From: Galeopsis tetrahit
Taxonomy: Eukaryota; Streptophyta; Magnoliopsida; Lamiales; Lamiaceae
NCBI GenBank assembly: GCA_963675135.1
Contig: OY776134.1
Coordinates: 55,819,740-55,883,739, forward strand
Length of the DNA stretch: 64,000 bases
Reading direction: 5' to 3'
Both the position numbers and the translations under genes were made by a program. This document shows positions 45,011 to 57,044 of this stretch, in pieces (the first letter of the stretch is position 1; each line of letters starts with the position of its first letter). Below the pieces are notes generated by a model that had not been told where the DNA came from, ran no database searches, and was given only the letters and a program-made list of their open reading frames with translations.

Positions 45011-47183
45011 TTCTTTTTCAATAACGAAACTTTTAACCCTACACTAAATTATTTGCCAATAAGATAAATAATCACATAATAAAATGAATTTGGTCATGCA
45101 TGACGAAGATTTCGAGGCACATCCCTTTTAATTTTAAATTTTATTTAATGATAGAGAATTTGGAATTGGGGTGGATATGATCGAATGCTAATGTTTGTTA
45201 ATTTTTTGTACGTTGCGTGTGTACGTACCTTGAAATTGGATAATGGATTTTTTTGGCATAATTGGATTCTTTATTACTCCTGATTTAGTTGTGATTAATA
45301 CACCAAAAAGTGAAGTCTGAGATTTCTAAGAAAAGGAACAAACAAAAAGGGCCCTTTGCGAATAATTACACCTTGCATACAATACTTTCTTCATTTAAAA
45401 TCTATAATTCAATTACCTCAACATCATGTGGTACGCTAGAGTTTGTTTTCTTTAATCGAAATTGATTTTTATTAATTGAAATATTGTATTTATAGTTTCT
45501 TTAATTAAAAGTTTTTTAATTATTTATTATTAAAAACTTTTAGATGATTATATTATAGGAATCGTCCAGCCAACCATGAGAGTCCAACAATTGAGGAAGG
45601 TGTGAAATCTTACCCAGGCTAAATAAACATTATTCTATTGGAATATTATTATTATTATATTATCCTTGACTTTTGACAATTTCGTAAATATTATTATTAG
45701 GAAATAGGATCTTATAAAGCTATATTCGCTGTAGGATAGTTTAGGTAGTTCTAGATCTTTGTGATTTTTTGTTTTGGATTTTTAAAAAGGAGAAATGGTT
45801 TTAAAAAGGAAAAATGGTACATGTTGTACTCTCAATTATTGTTTCCTTGGACAATGAAGTATATTACGGAGTAGTATTTTTTTTATATATATATATAACA
45901 AATATGCACTTCAACTAATAAATTGAGAAATTGAGGACATATTTGTTCTATTTTAAAAGATGATGATAATATTTGTATTAAAAAATAGTTCAGAGTCCAA
46001 TTTATATTCAAGACACAGTTTAAGATTTAATTTGTACCTTTTTCCTTATAAAGATTAGAATCTAGGTTTTGAAATTTAAAACTTGTTCAAGTTTAGAATT
46101 TTAAATATTGATTTTTAAAAAATACAACTTCTACTGTTACACATTTATTTGAAATCTCACTATTTTACTAAAAAAAATCATAATAAACACATAATTATTT
46201 AATATTCATGAGGATTTCATATCTTCCAAAAATCAAATTAAAATGGGTTTGAGTCATATATTTATTTGATATATAGAGTAAATTAAATCTCACCGTGCTA
46301 CTCAGAAACTCATAACAAATGTATATCTTACTACTCCACTATTTATAGGATTTTAATTTTTTTTTTTAAAGTTATTTAAAAACCAAAACAAATATCACTT
46401 GAAGAGTTCAAGTCGTTGTATTTGTGTATATATATTACTCCATATTGCAACGGATGATATTAGTATTATCATTAATCTGACGATTTCTCTTGTGTGGAAG
46501 ATAATCATTTGGATCAATTCCTGCTCCTATTTTTAACAAAATGATTTGGTCTTTATTTTATAGAAAATACATGGAATCTCATAGAAATACTGTGGGATAT
46601 TCTTCACCTGAAATCTTTATTATAAAAAAAATGTGTGTAATTATGTCAGCCCCAGCCATATCATTATCCATTTACTTAATGAATTTTGACCGACTAGTGA
46701 GAGGATATAATATTAATGCATTATCCATTTTTACTCAATATTTTTATTTAGAAAATTGTTTTAGTAAACACAATATTAAACGAATTTGAGATCATTCACT
46801 TTCGCGACCCGTAGCTAAATTCTGATTGATTTACTATATTTTTATTAGGAATTTTAGTATAGTTAACACTTTGAACTTGTTTACTTAATTAACCCGTAAA
46901 TCTTTACATATTTTTATAAAATAAGGAATATTATTTTCCATTAGATTTATTAATTAATTAAAAAGGGGGAGGGGGAGGGGTGTGGGTCACGTAGACACGT
47001 TGTGTAGAGGCAATTCCATGTGCCCACATGCCCCCGCCCTTCTGCATACACTATTACTCCCTATTTACACACCATTGCCCCCGCCCGCATTTTCTTGCCT
47101 TTTCCATTTACAATTCCTCCTCTCCTCTCAACTCTAAAATCATGTGTATGTGAGAATAAATTAAAACCCAATTTCGCCCACAA

Positions 47184-50100
47184 ATGGAGAAAACCAGTAA
47201 TGGGTTTGTGAGGGCAGATCAAATTGATTTGAAAACCTTGGATGAGCAGCTCGAGAAGCACTTGAACAAGGCTTTAACTTTCGACAAAACTACTAGTACC
47301 AAAAACACGTCTCAAGACGATTCTTCCATCCCCGCCGCCGCCCCCTCCACCACCACTTCCCGGAGGCAGAGGCAAGAGTGGGAAATTGACCCCGCCAAGC
47401 TGATCATTAAGACTGTCCTCGCACGTGGCACCTTTGGCACCGTCCACCGTGGCGTTTACGACGGCCATGATGTTGCCGGTGAGTCACTTTTTTATTTCTG
47501 CAAAATCTTGTTTCAATTTCACGATTGTCTTTATTTTGTTATGTTATGCTAGCTGATTAATGATTATTTATATGATTTCAATTAGTATGAGAAATTTGAT
47601 ACTCCAGATTAAATAGTAGTAGGACAATGAGTGTGTTCTTTTTGATCAGTCAGCTATTAATTTTCTATGTCCCCTTGTGGGGTAGCTCAAGAACTGTAAG
47701 ATAGATAGATGCATTTCTGTTTTTCTTTTTTGGGGAGGAATTTGCTTGTGGGGGTAGACAGGCACAATGAATGCTCTCTTATGGAATCCGTGATTCGTGG
47801 CACGGGTTTGGATTCAATTTGGAGCTGCAATAACTTATTTCTCACCTTTCATGTGATTCTATTTTTTATGTTTTGACTTGTCTAAGATACCTGAGAAAAT
47901 ACTTGTTTACTCATTACACAACTAATGATGCCTATTATTTTAACTCAAAGAATTATAAAGTGAAGATAGATTAGTGAAGTTTACTTCTACCAAGATTGTA
48001 GGATCTTGCCTTTTTAATTACCTCAATATTATATCCATTTAATGATACTATAAGGCTAAGTCAAATTCTGTTACGTTTAATACACGTTACATGTATTTTA
48101 ATTTTTGTGATTGTGAGTGAGGCCTCAAGATGGGCTTTTATGTTTTGTTTTGGGAGTTGTTTGTTTTTGTTGTTTATCGCACCGTACTCGTCCTTTTAAA
48201 GTGTCGGTAAGCTATTTGCAATCAAAGAGAGATGATTTTTGTTTGGAAAGGAGACTTGTTTGGAGCTGCCCAATACTGTATAGACATACTGATTATGATG
48301 TTTGAATGATAATTTAGGAGAGAGAGAGTTCCAAGTTGGTAAGGTTGAGGACTACAAGTTTCTAGGTTTAGGACCAACCAAAAAGTTAACTTTTTTCTTC
48401 CATACAGACATTTTTGTTATATGATAGCATCTAACACATATTTTAATTAACTTCAACCACATATTTCCAATGCAATGTCTTCATATTTTATATCAGCCAT
48501 TACTTTACTATAAACTCCTTGGTCCCAAGAAAAAGTAATGAATATCAAAAGTATTAATCTTTTTCTTTTAATCAACTAACTAAAGGTACAATATTTCGTA
48601 AGTCAACGGCTTTAACTTATGCCCTCCACTTATGTGTTGATTTAACTTATCTGATCACATTTAATCTTAAATGATGAACGCTTTGTTATAAAAAGAGTAA
48701 CAAAAAAATCACCTTAAAAATATTTCTTCGACTTCTCAAATATGTCTACTTTTGGGACAAAAATGTTTTTAAACCTGACCTTTTCCGGGATGAAATAAAG
48801 GAAAGAAAAAGCACAGTAATATGCTTGATACTATTGATGGTATTTTCATGTGTAACATACTAACATGTATAGAACGAAGTAGATCAATTTCCATTAAGAA
48901 AGATGGACTTACTCAGTACGTGGAGACTTGTGTATTCCATATTGACGACTTATGCATGATTCGAATTGGAAATAAGTTGATGGAAAATGCAATGTCTTCA
49001 TCTCTCTCATTTCCCATTAAATGAAAAAAGTAATCAACCATAAAATAGTTGAATGATATGGAGAAGGCGATGATTGTGATTCATTTCATACACCTCTGCG
49101 TATTTTGTTCAAATTTGCATACTTACTATATAATATACAGTTTTTCAACAATTGGGCATTGCTAGTTGATCTCATTTACTCGTTTTTTTTCCCATGCTTA
49201 CTTGTTGAATATAGTCAATACCACATATTAACAGTTTGGTAGCTTCCTGTGATCCACAGTCAAACTGCTAGATTGGGGGGAAGAGGGCCACCGGACAGAA
49301 GCTGAAGTAGCATCCCTACGAGCAGCTTTTACACAAGAAGTTGCTGTTTGGCATAAACTTGATCATCCTAATGTAACAAAGGTCGATGCCTGTTTCTACT
49401 CCGATTTTCTTTTGCAAAATTGACTAATCAATACACTATCATTATACATTGCTGCTTAATCTTGGTATTAATTAAGACTTACAATTATGGATTTTTGTTA
49501 TTTTTTGTGGAAGTTATTTCATGTAGAATTCTTACGGGCATTTGTCTAAATCTACTTCCAGTTTATTGGCGCGACAATGGGCTCTTCGGGACTTAACATT
49601 CAAACAGAAAATGGGCATATCGGGATGCCTAGTAATATATGTTGTGTTGTTGTTGAATATCTTCCGGGAGGTGCCCTGAAATCTTACCTCATAAAGAACA
49701 GGAGAAAGAAGCTAGCGTTTAAAGTGGTCATGCAGATGGCTCTTGATCTTGCTAGAGGGTAAATTCCTTCTTGATTTTGCAGTTTTTTTTTTTTTTTTTT
49801 TCGGTGGTTAATTTGGGAAGTGACATGCGACCTTTGTATTGTCAAGAAGTAAGGTCAATTGTTTTGATTCGTAGGTTAAGTTATCTTCATTCTCAGAAGA
49901 TTGTTCACAGAGATGTTAAAACAGAGAATATGTTGTTAGACAAAAGCCGAACAGTTAAAATAGCTGATTTTGGGGTTGCTCGTGTCGAAGCCTCGAATCC
50001 AAATGATATGACTGGGGAGACGGGAACCCTTGGTTACATGGCTCCTGAGGTATGTAGTTGCTTCCGTTTGGACATGGGCGGTATTACTAAAAGTTTGTTT

Positions 50101-51105
50101 GCTCTAGTGTTAAGAATCTCGTTTTTGTCCAATTTGCTTCTTCCTATAGTGAGTCAGTATCAGGTGAACTCAACTTAAAGTCTACATTCCTTCCTGTTTT
50201 GGCCCCCCTATCAAAGTTACTCCGGGATACACACTTTTACTACCACATTTGGTCCCGTCATTAGTTGATTGACTGTTTACAAATGGAATTAACTATTTGG
50301 GGGTGAAAATTATTAATTATATTTCACACCCCCAAATAATTACTACGGAGTATTAATTATGTTTAGCACCCCAAAATAATTACATTTAGCATCTCCAAAT
50401 AGTTGATTCTGTTATTCAGCCGGCTGTCAACTAATGGTGAAACCAAATGTGAAAGTAAAAGTGTTCTTTCAGGACCAAGTTTAATGGCAAGTAAAACAGG
50501 GGGATCAAAACTAGAAAAAAATGTAGACTTTAGCGAAAAACAATGATGTTATATGATCACTTAATTAGAAAAAAATTGAATTGAGAGCTTCCATTTAGAA
50601 AGCCATTTTTTTATGATCGAGCTATCTAGAAAAATCGAGAGTCAATCAATTTACGATCTTTTTAAATGAAATGCAGGTTCTGAATGGCAACCCGTACAAC
50701 AGAAAATGTGACGTCTACAGTTTTGGCATCTGCTTATGGGAGATATATTGCTGCGACATGCCGTACCCTGATCTTAGTTTCTCTGAGGTGACATCAGCAG
50801 TTGTCCGACAGGTAACTAACTAACTTACTTCCCAACCACTTATTTTGCTCTCCTTAATTTGTTGGGGTTATCATGGTATAAATGGCATACGTCTGCAGAA
50901 TTTGAGGCCGGAAATACCTAGATGTTGCCCTAGCGCACTTGCTAACGTGATGAAACGGTGCTGGGACGCAAACCCCGACAAGAGGCCGGAAATGGATGAG
51001 GTGGTGACGTTGTTGGAGGCCATTGATACGACCAAAGGTGGCGGAATGATCCCCGTTGATCAGCAGCAAGGCTGTCTCTGCTTCCGTACTCATCGTGGTC
51101 CTTAA
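47184..51105 (+). CDS. Raf-like MAP3K, group C (ATMRK1/CBC type), 376 aa
   Basis: Soluble serine/threonine kinase of the plant Raf-like group; relatives include ATMRK1 and the CBC1/CBC2 kinases of stomatal CO2/blue-light signalling. Exons: 47184-47478, 49260-49381, 49562-49758, 49875-50049, 50677-50811, 50899-51105; introns are GT-AG and the sum is 1131 nt. N-terminal signature: VRADQIDLKTLDEQLEKHL. The kinase domain has glycine loop RGTFGTVHRG, Lys100 in VAVK, HRDVKTEN at 216-223 with catalytic Asp218, DFG at 236-238 and MAPE ending at 263. The C terminus GGGMIPVDQQQGCLCF and final RGP are typical of the clade. All catalytic residues are present and the gene looks intact. Intron 1 is long (1.8 kb) and intron 4 contains a fold-back element. 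I cannot separate the ATMRK1 from the CBC orthologue by eye. Confidence 0.95.
50176..50532. repeat. Fold-back element in intron 4 of the kinase gene
   Basis: About 355 bp with long imperfect inverted arms of roughly 90 bp. The left arm starts TAAAGTCTACATT and continues to CATTAGTTGA; the right arm is its complement ending AATGTAGACTTTA. Non-coding. In pre-mRNA the arms could pair into a long hairpin. Confidence 0.75.
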
Positions 51106-51837
51106 TTGAGTTTTATACAAATGTATAACTTATGTAAGGAAAAACTGGAATTTCTGAGCAGAAATATGTTTGATACTTGTGGATATTAGTTCACAAGCTT
51201 TGCTGCGTCTCTTGCATGCTGTAAAGCTTTAGAAATTTAATGTTTCTTAGTATTCTGAATATTATTAATTCATTTTATTTTCTTTCTCCTTTTTTATTAT
51301 TATTTTCGTACTAGGGAAATTTGTGTCGGAGATCAAAATTGTTTATAATATATCTAGTCTTATTACGAGTGTAGTTACATGGTTTTTTTTTTTTTTTTTA
51401 TTATTCCAACTTTTCCAAAGGGTTTAATAACTTAATTAAAAATAAATAAACTACTATATGAATTTTATTTTCTTCTTATGGCTGTGCAATGCAATAAAGT
51501 AAAAAATAGAAATTGATGAATTAAAGAAGAATATAATAACCAAACATTTACTCCAAAGTACTCCTCATATATATATATTGAATAGACATATATGCCTGTT
51601 ACTAGTGTTATTACAGTCGGAATACATGCAATCTATAAAAGATCCGAACTGCTAAGCAAGTATGGGATACATATATATCTATACCTGCCCACAATTATTC
51701 TTTAAGGAAGAATAACTAAAAGTACAACGACGTACTCAACTCGATGATCACATAGGATCTTTTATTGCGACATTAAATATTTAATGAACAATGATAGGTG
51801 GTTATACGAGCCATTTGTCATAGCCTTGTTGAATTGC
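51106..51837. other. Convergent 3' spacer between the kinase and SWEET genes
   Basis: Tail-to-tail spacer of 732 bp that should hold both 3' UTRs. AT-rich with a T15 run near 51385. No other feature seen. Confidence 0.6.
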
Positions 51838-53177
51838 TTAAGCCCTTGCTGGATCCTGTAGCTCGATATCTGGTTGGTTGGAGTCGTCTTCGTCCCAGTT
51901 GGTCGTCTTGTAGTATGTTCCGTACAAGAACAGCTGCACCAATCCCGAGCATGTCCCCAATCCATTTGGAATCTATCCATAAACAATATTTCATTTTATT
52001 AGTACTCATTCATCGATATCAAATGAAATATAGAGATTGGGATTCTTTATACCAAAATGAAGGGATCAAACTTGATGAGGGCATAGATGGACCAGACAAT
52101 GCCGTTGCAGAAGTTGGCTAGTGAGAGAGGTAGGGGCATGTACTTAACGCTCTTTGTCTTGATAACTCGGGTCTGTAGTATTATTTTTACAAAACAAATA
52201 GTAACAATTAATTAATTTTTAATTGGTGAATGAATTATTTCGAAAGAAAGTGATAAATTATTAACCACTTACCATGACGGTTAGGGGTGATGCGTACATC
52301 ATGATGTTCAAAAAGATGCACAAAACTCCGACAAAGGTTTCCCTAGGTTTGTTCCCATGTAGGAAGGCCAATGTGATTATGGTCACAATGAGCATGACTA
52401 CGGCTTCAATAGCAAGGGCGATCAACATCTTGCGCTGAAATTAAATTAATGTACATATATAATTGATACTAATATATAGGATACGAGATGAAATATGAAA
52501 TTAGATGGATGTGTTACGCGTTTGGGCCAGTCGGAGTAGATGAAGAAGATGGTGATGTAAATTGCTTCAATGACGAGACCAATGCCATTGATGGTGATGA
52601 CGAGAAGGCTGTCGGGATGGACGAAAGGCATTCCGTACAACATCCACATTGCGCAATTGAAGATGGTCGCCACATAAGGATCCGCTTTGAATTGTAGCAC
52701 CGACTTTTCTTTGTGAATCTTGAAGAACGTCGGACTGCATTTTAATTGTCACAATATGTGTTTAATTACAACTATGACCAACAATATTGTTCTTTTTTTT
52801 TTTTTTAATTTTTTTTTATCACAATTTGTAAAATAAGAAGAGAGATAGAGAATTACAGTGGAGAAAGGAACAAGCAAAATGAAATGACATTTCCTGCATG
52901 GACATACAATTAATTAATTAATTATGCAACTGAATGCAGATAAATGCGTTAACTGTACCTATAACTTTGGAACATTGTCGGATCTAAATTTAATAATACT
53001 TTTTTCTTGTAAAAATAAATGCATTTTTCACTACATAGTGTATATTATTGATCAAATAGAACATTTTTTTTTTTTCATATATAATTGGTGATATTTGGAA
53101 GTGTGAGTGAGTGAGAGATAATAAAATGACAAATTACCAATGACTCCAACGAGAGTCCTCGCGGCATCTGCATCCAT
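51838..53177 (-). CDS. SWEET sugar transporter (clade II-like), 236 aa
   Basis: Seven-helix MtN3/saliva-type uniporter that moves sugars across the plasma membrane or tonoplast. Exons: 53138-53177, 52857-52893, 52518-52734, 52273-52434, 52053-52172, 51838-51972; the sum is 711 nt and all introns are GT-AG. The 37-bp second exon is a conserved feature of this gene family. Start MDADAARTLVGVIGNVISF; first MtN3 repeat with LSPLPTFFKIHKEKSV, PYVATIFNCAMWMLYG and the LLVITINGIG helix; second repeat with MMYASPLTVM, KTKSVKYMPLPLSLANF and GIVWSIYALIKFD, then IPNGLG. The prolines and NxxP-type pore motifs are in place. A short acidic tail (NWDEDDSNQPDIELQ) ends the protein. I place it nearest SWEET4-8, which transport hexoses, but the clade is a judgement by eye. 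Confidence 0.93.
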
Positions 53178-53324
53178 AGTCATTTTTAAAGAAACCCCAA
53201 AGAGACAGGCAAATTAAAGATTGAGAAAGAGAGAAGAAGTAAAAGAATATATAAATGAAAACTTTTGTTTTTGCATAAAGCAATGAAAACAAATTGTTTT
53301 GTATTTTGGATTGAACATTGGACC

Positions 53325-53332
53325 TATATATA
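53325..53332 (-). promoter_or_regulatory. TATA box of the SWEET gene
   Basis: TATATATA in the context GGTATATATAGGTCC on the minus strand, 148 nt upstream of the start codon. This predicts transcription starting near 53295 and a leader of about 120 nt. Confidence 0.6.
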
Positions 53333-53339
53333 CCAAACA

Positions 53340-54211
53340 TGTCGAAAAAACCGTTGAATGCTAGCCGTTTAGATCTTGATTAAACTGCTCTGATTATTTT
53401 TGGATAAATTGATGAAATTTTTCGGGAAATTAATGGTTGTGAGTTTAAAATTGTCTTGTATTTTTCCTTTGAATACTTTTGACGAATTCGGTTAAATTCT
53501 TTGGTCAACCTTTTCCATTACAACTTCTTTTAGGTTGTGGTTAAACTATGCAAAACACACGGAGACAAAAACACGAGTTAAGGTCCTTATAATACTCAAA
53601 TTACGCTACTTACTTCACTTTTATTTATAAAACTACAGTCATGATTATACTTTTATTTGCCTAACCCAAAAAATGATAAATAAATTCTTATCCTATACAA
53701 ATTACAAAAACAGTCCGGATATATACACCTCCAATATTAGTGTATACATTTATAGGATTAGTTCACCCATCCTAATATTTGAGATTACACCTTCCTGAAC
53801 TTTCAGTATTTCTCTTCCTTGACTTTAAATTAGCTACCCTTCTTCACTCGAATCGATCAATTCAAAGCAAAAAATACACCCACCCCATCTTGAAAGACTC
53901 GGTGAAAGAGCTTAGAGAGCTGAGCTAGAAGACCTACGAACAACTACTACGATGTGGCACATAGACACCGCACTAGCCACTAGTTATCCCTCAGATTAAA
54001 AAAAAAGAAATATAAGGAAATGTGATTGAAGGTAGTCTATAAAAAAAATGGGTAACTTTTCATTGGGGGTTTGGGTAATACAATGTGGGTGCCCTAATAA
54101 AATGTACATGAGACTACTGATAACTCCCAATTGAAATGAACAATAAAATGCATTACAAAAGTTATGGTGTCCCATAATATTGAATATATCGTAGTTAATT
54201 AAAACACCAAC
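53340..54211. other. Spacer upstream of the SWEET gene
   Basis: AT-rich, gene-free; likely includes distal SWEET promoter sequence. No recognisable element before the CACTA-type terminus at 54215. Confidence 0.5.
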
Positions 54212-55399
54212 ATTCACTATGCCAAATAAGCTGATAGACAGCGGTTAAAAACCGCTGTAAATTGGAATCAGTAACCGCTGTGGTAATAAGGGCTGTAAAA
54301 AGAGGGCGCTGATAGACAGCGGTTATTAACCGCTATCGTATCTATATACAACAACGTTTATTAACCGTTGTTATTCCATCAAAACCGATGTGGTATGTGC
54401 TCGGTTTGAACCCCTTACAATATTTACGATAGCGGTTTTATTAGTTATGACATCGGTTATGAATCGCTGTTGTTTGAATTTACTACAGCGGTTAAAAACC
54501 GCTGTTGTTTTGAATTTCTACGGCGGTTTTTAACCGCTGTTATTTATTAACAACCGTTGTTGTACACTCTCTATAACAGCAGTTGTATTAGCTATAACAA
54601 CGGTTATTAGCTGCGGTTGTATATATTCAATATTTTAAAAAAAATAATGAAATTTTCATTTGCTAAATTAATAAAAAAAAAATACAAAAACTAAAAACAT
54701 TTATGTATATATATAAATTCAACGAGATTATTACAATAAATTCAGTAATTAGCAATCCTCTCTCCCAACATGTACATGTAGCCCACCCCGACGACGATAC
54801 TTCGTCAATTTGAGCTTTCAGATCAACCCAGTTAAACTCTCCGTCGTTATCTCCGATCATTAATGATTCCTTAATGAATGAAGAGATCATCAATCATTAA
54901 AAATAATGAGTGTAATTAGCATATAATAAAAATTTAAAAATGATGAGTATAATTAGCATATAATAAAATGATGGTTGTAACTCTTAAATCAAAAAAATGA
55001 AAGTAGATACATGAGTGATGTTAATTATAAATATTATTCTTATGTAGAATACAAGAATCTTACCTTGAATTTAGTAGACAAAATTTAGTAGACAGTCGAA
55101 TATTCGTATGCCAACTTGCTTGATTGTTTGTTTATGTGGTGTCGCCTCTTGTAGACAAACTCTCTCGTGAGATAATTTTTGAAGTTCCTCTACATTAAAT
55201 GTCAACTAAAACTAAAATATATACAATAAGCATACTAAAACATTTATAACCAATATTGTCAGATGTAACATAAGCCATATTTGTAAATAAAATTAACATG
55301 CGGATTCAAGAACCAACCACCAACGTGAAAGAACTTGTGGAGAAGAAGATGATGAGGGCGACGCGGTACAACATAGTGCAAGAAGGGAACAATGCGGCC

Positions 55400-55545
55400 G
55401 ACTGGAGTATATGGAATGTGCGCACGCTTCGACTGAAGTATATGGAATGTGCGCCTGGAGTATATGGAATGTGTGCCGCTAGAGCCGACTGAAGTATATG
55501 GAATGTGCGCCTGGAGTATAGGGAATGTGTGCCGCTAGAGCCAAT
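55400..55545. repeat. Tandem repeats of GTATATGGAATGTGCGC
   Basis: Five copies of (G/A)AGTATA(T/G)GGAATGTG(C/T)GC. Two larger units of about 60 bp begin GACTGAAGTATATGGAATG and end GTGTGCCGCTAGAGCC. Confidence 0.85.
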
Positions 55546-56116
55546 GAGCAGAGAGCGCTAGAGATTATGTGCACAAGGCATTCTTCTTCCATGGTCAATG
55601 TACGACGCTTGAAATTTAGATTTTAAATGTACTGAGCTGAAAGTTAGATTTTAGTTAACCGCACACTCTCACTTAACATATATACAGAGGTGGTGGGACG
55701 GTTATATATAATATAATATCTACTTGATAACCTTGATTAAATAACTAATTAAATTTATGATATATATAATATAATATATATAACTCTCTAGTACGTATTA
55801 GATACAAATCTTAAAAGACCAATAAAATTTTATATTTATATTAGAATAATAAAACCTAGAAATTATAAATATTTATCTTAAATAAAATTCTTTATTTTAT
55901 TTTTATTAATTGATCATATATATAATTTTTAGGGATATTTACTTTTATAAGTTTTTCTATTTTTTATAAATATTTATCTCAATTTTTTTTTTTTTTTTAT
56001 TAATTTGATCAAAATAATTTCTTTTTCTTTTTATGATATGGTGAATTAAGGATATAGGTTGAAAGTCTTGTGCTTCACAAGAGAGTCAACCTTTTTTTTT
56101 CTAAGATATATATATA

Positions 56117-56922
56117 TGTTACGATTGTCAATGATAATTCGACTCCGATTAGACGTCTCCAATCACAAGCAAAATAATCGGCCAATATTCAATCCAACGA
56201 AAGCATGGCAATTCACAAATATAAACGAAAACGAAAAACAGAGCACAAGAAGATTTAAGTGGTTCGATCAACGTGATCTACATCCACTGGACACACGACT
56301 TCAATTTGATTAAGTATATGAGATGTTTACACACTCATCACTCGGAAAGGGATTTATCCTCACTTCACTCGTGAACTCTCAACTCTCAAAACGAATGCTC
56401 GTACGCGTCAAGAATTACAATTACAAGTAATGGGGTATTTATAGGATTCAAGGTGATTGCAGCGTGTGTTGAAAGCGTGCTCTGTTGCCACGTGAATTCT
56501 GTTACAACCGTGTAACAAACTCACACCTTCAGCGTGACTCAATCTGAATTGACCTCCTTGCCCTTCACTTGTCTTCGCAAGACAAGACGACTCCATACTT
56601 AGCCAAAAATTAACCCTGCTAACAGAACTCAACTAGTCTGGTCAGACCTCTACTTGTCTGGTCTTCCCAACTCGTCTTGTCCTTCGCAACACCCATCTCA
56701 TCTGTTTGGACTCCTCCAACTCATCTGATCTGGTCTGAGTTAACTTGTCTGACTCCACCAGCTGATACGCCCAACAGCTGAGTCCTTCAGAAGACTTCTA
56801 TCAACTAAGTACCTCGACTGATCTGCCCAACAGACGAGTACAGTAGTAGAGTAGAATCTACCTGATCTTCACAAGACGAGTAGCACTCGTCTAGTCTAGG
56901 AGGATTTGAGATAAACCTCACA
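56117..56922 (-). repeat. 3' LTR of the copia element
   Basis: Direct repeat of 61096-61901, in full length. ORFs at 56059-56313 and 56408-56632 lie in it and have twins in the other LTR; they are not element genes. Confidence 0.93.
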
Positions 56923-57044
56923 ATTCTCCACCTTTAGCTCAAAATCTCCACCTTGAACTAACAGCTCCGATCTATCCTTCTCAAAGGACAGATTCCACTA
57001 CTAATCTGCCGCCACCAGACTAGTAGCCTTCTCCGCAGAGGTCA

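Larger units (their letters stand above)
41872..46900. other. 5-kb AT-rich gene-free region
   Basis: Very AT-rich. I could delimit three things: a MITE-like element at 41947-42109, a low-complexity tract of GAACTAATACTATACAATAT-type repeats at about 43600-43930, and the third GCTCGA-rich repeat at about 44870-45010. A short direct repeat (ATTGGATTGGATATA with GAGTCATGTGTTAT) lies near 44530-44620. The 82-codon ORF at 46541-46789 resembles nothing known to me. The last few hundred bases are probably kinase-gene promoter. Confidence 0.5.

Noticed and set aside
46541..46789. 82-codon ORF upstream of the kinase gene.
   Set aside because: AT-rich, no motif, no promoter or splice evidence; expected by chance in such sequence.
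54663..54893. 76-codon minus-strand ORF in the third CACTA as a transposase remnant.
   Set aside because: No similarity to TNP2 or Transposase_24 motifs that I can see; too short to assign.
56059..56632. ORFs in the copia LTRs (56059-56313, 56408-56632 and twins at 61095-61292, 61387-61611).
   Set aside because: They lie in non-coding LTR sequence and are duplicated only because the LTRs are.
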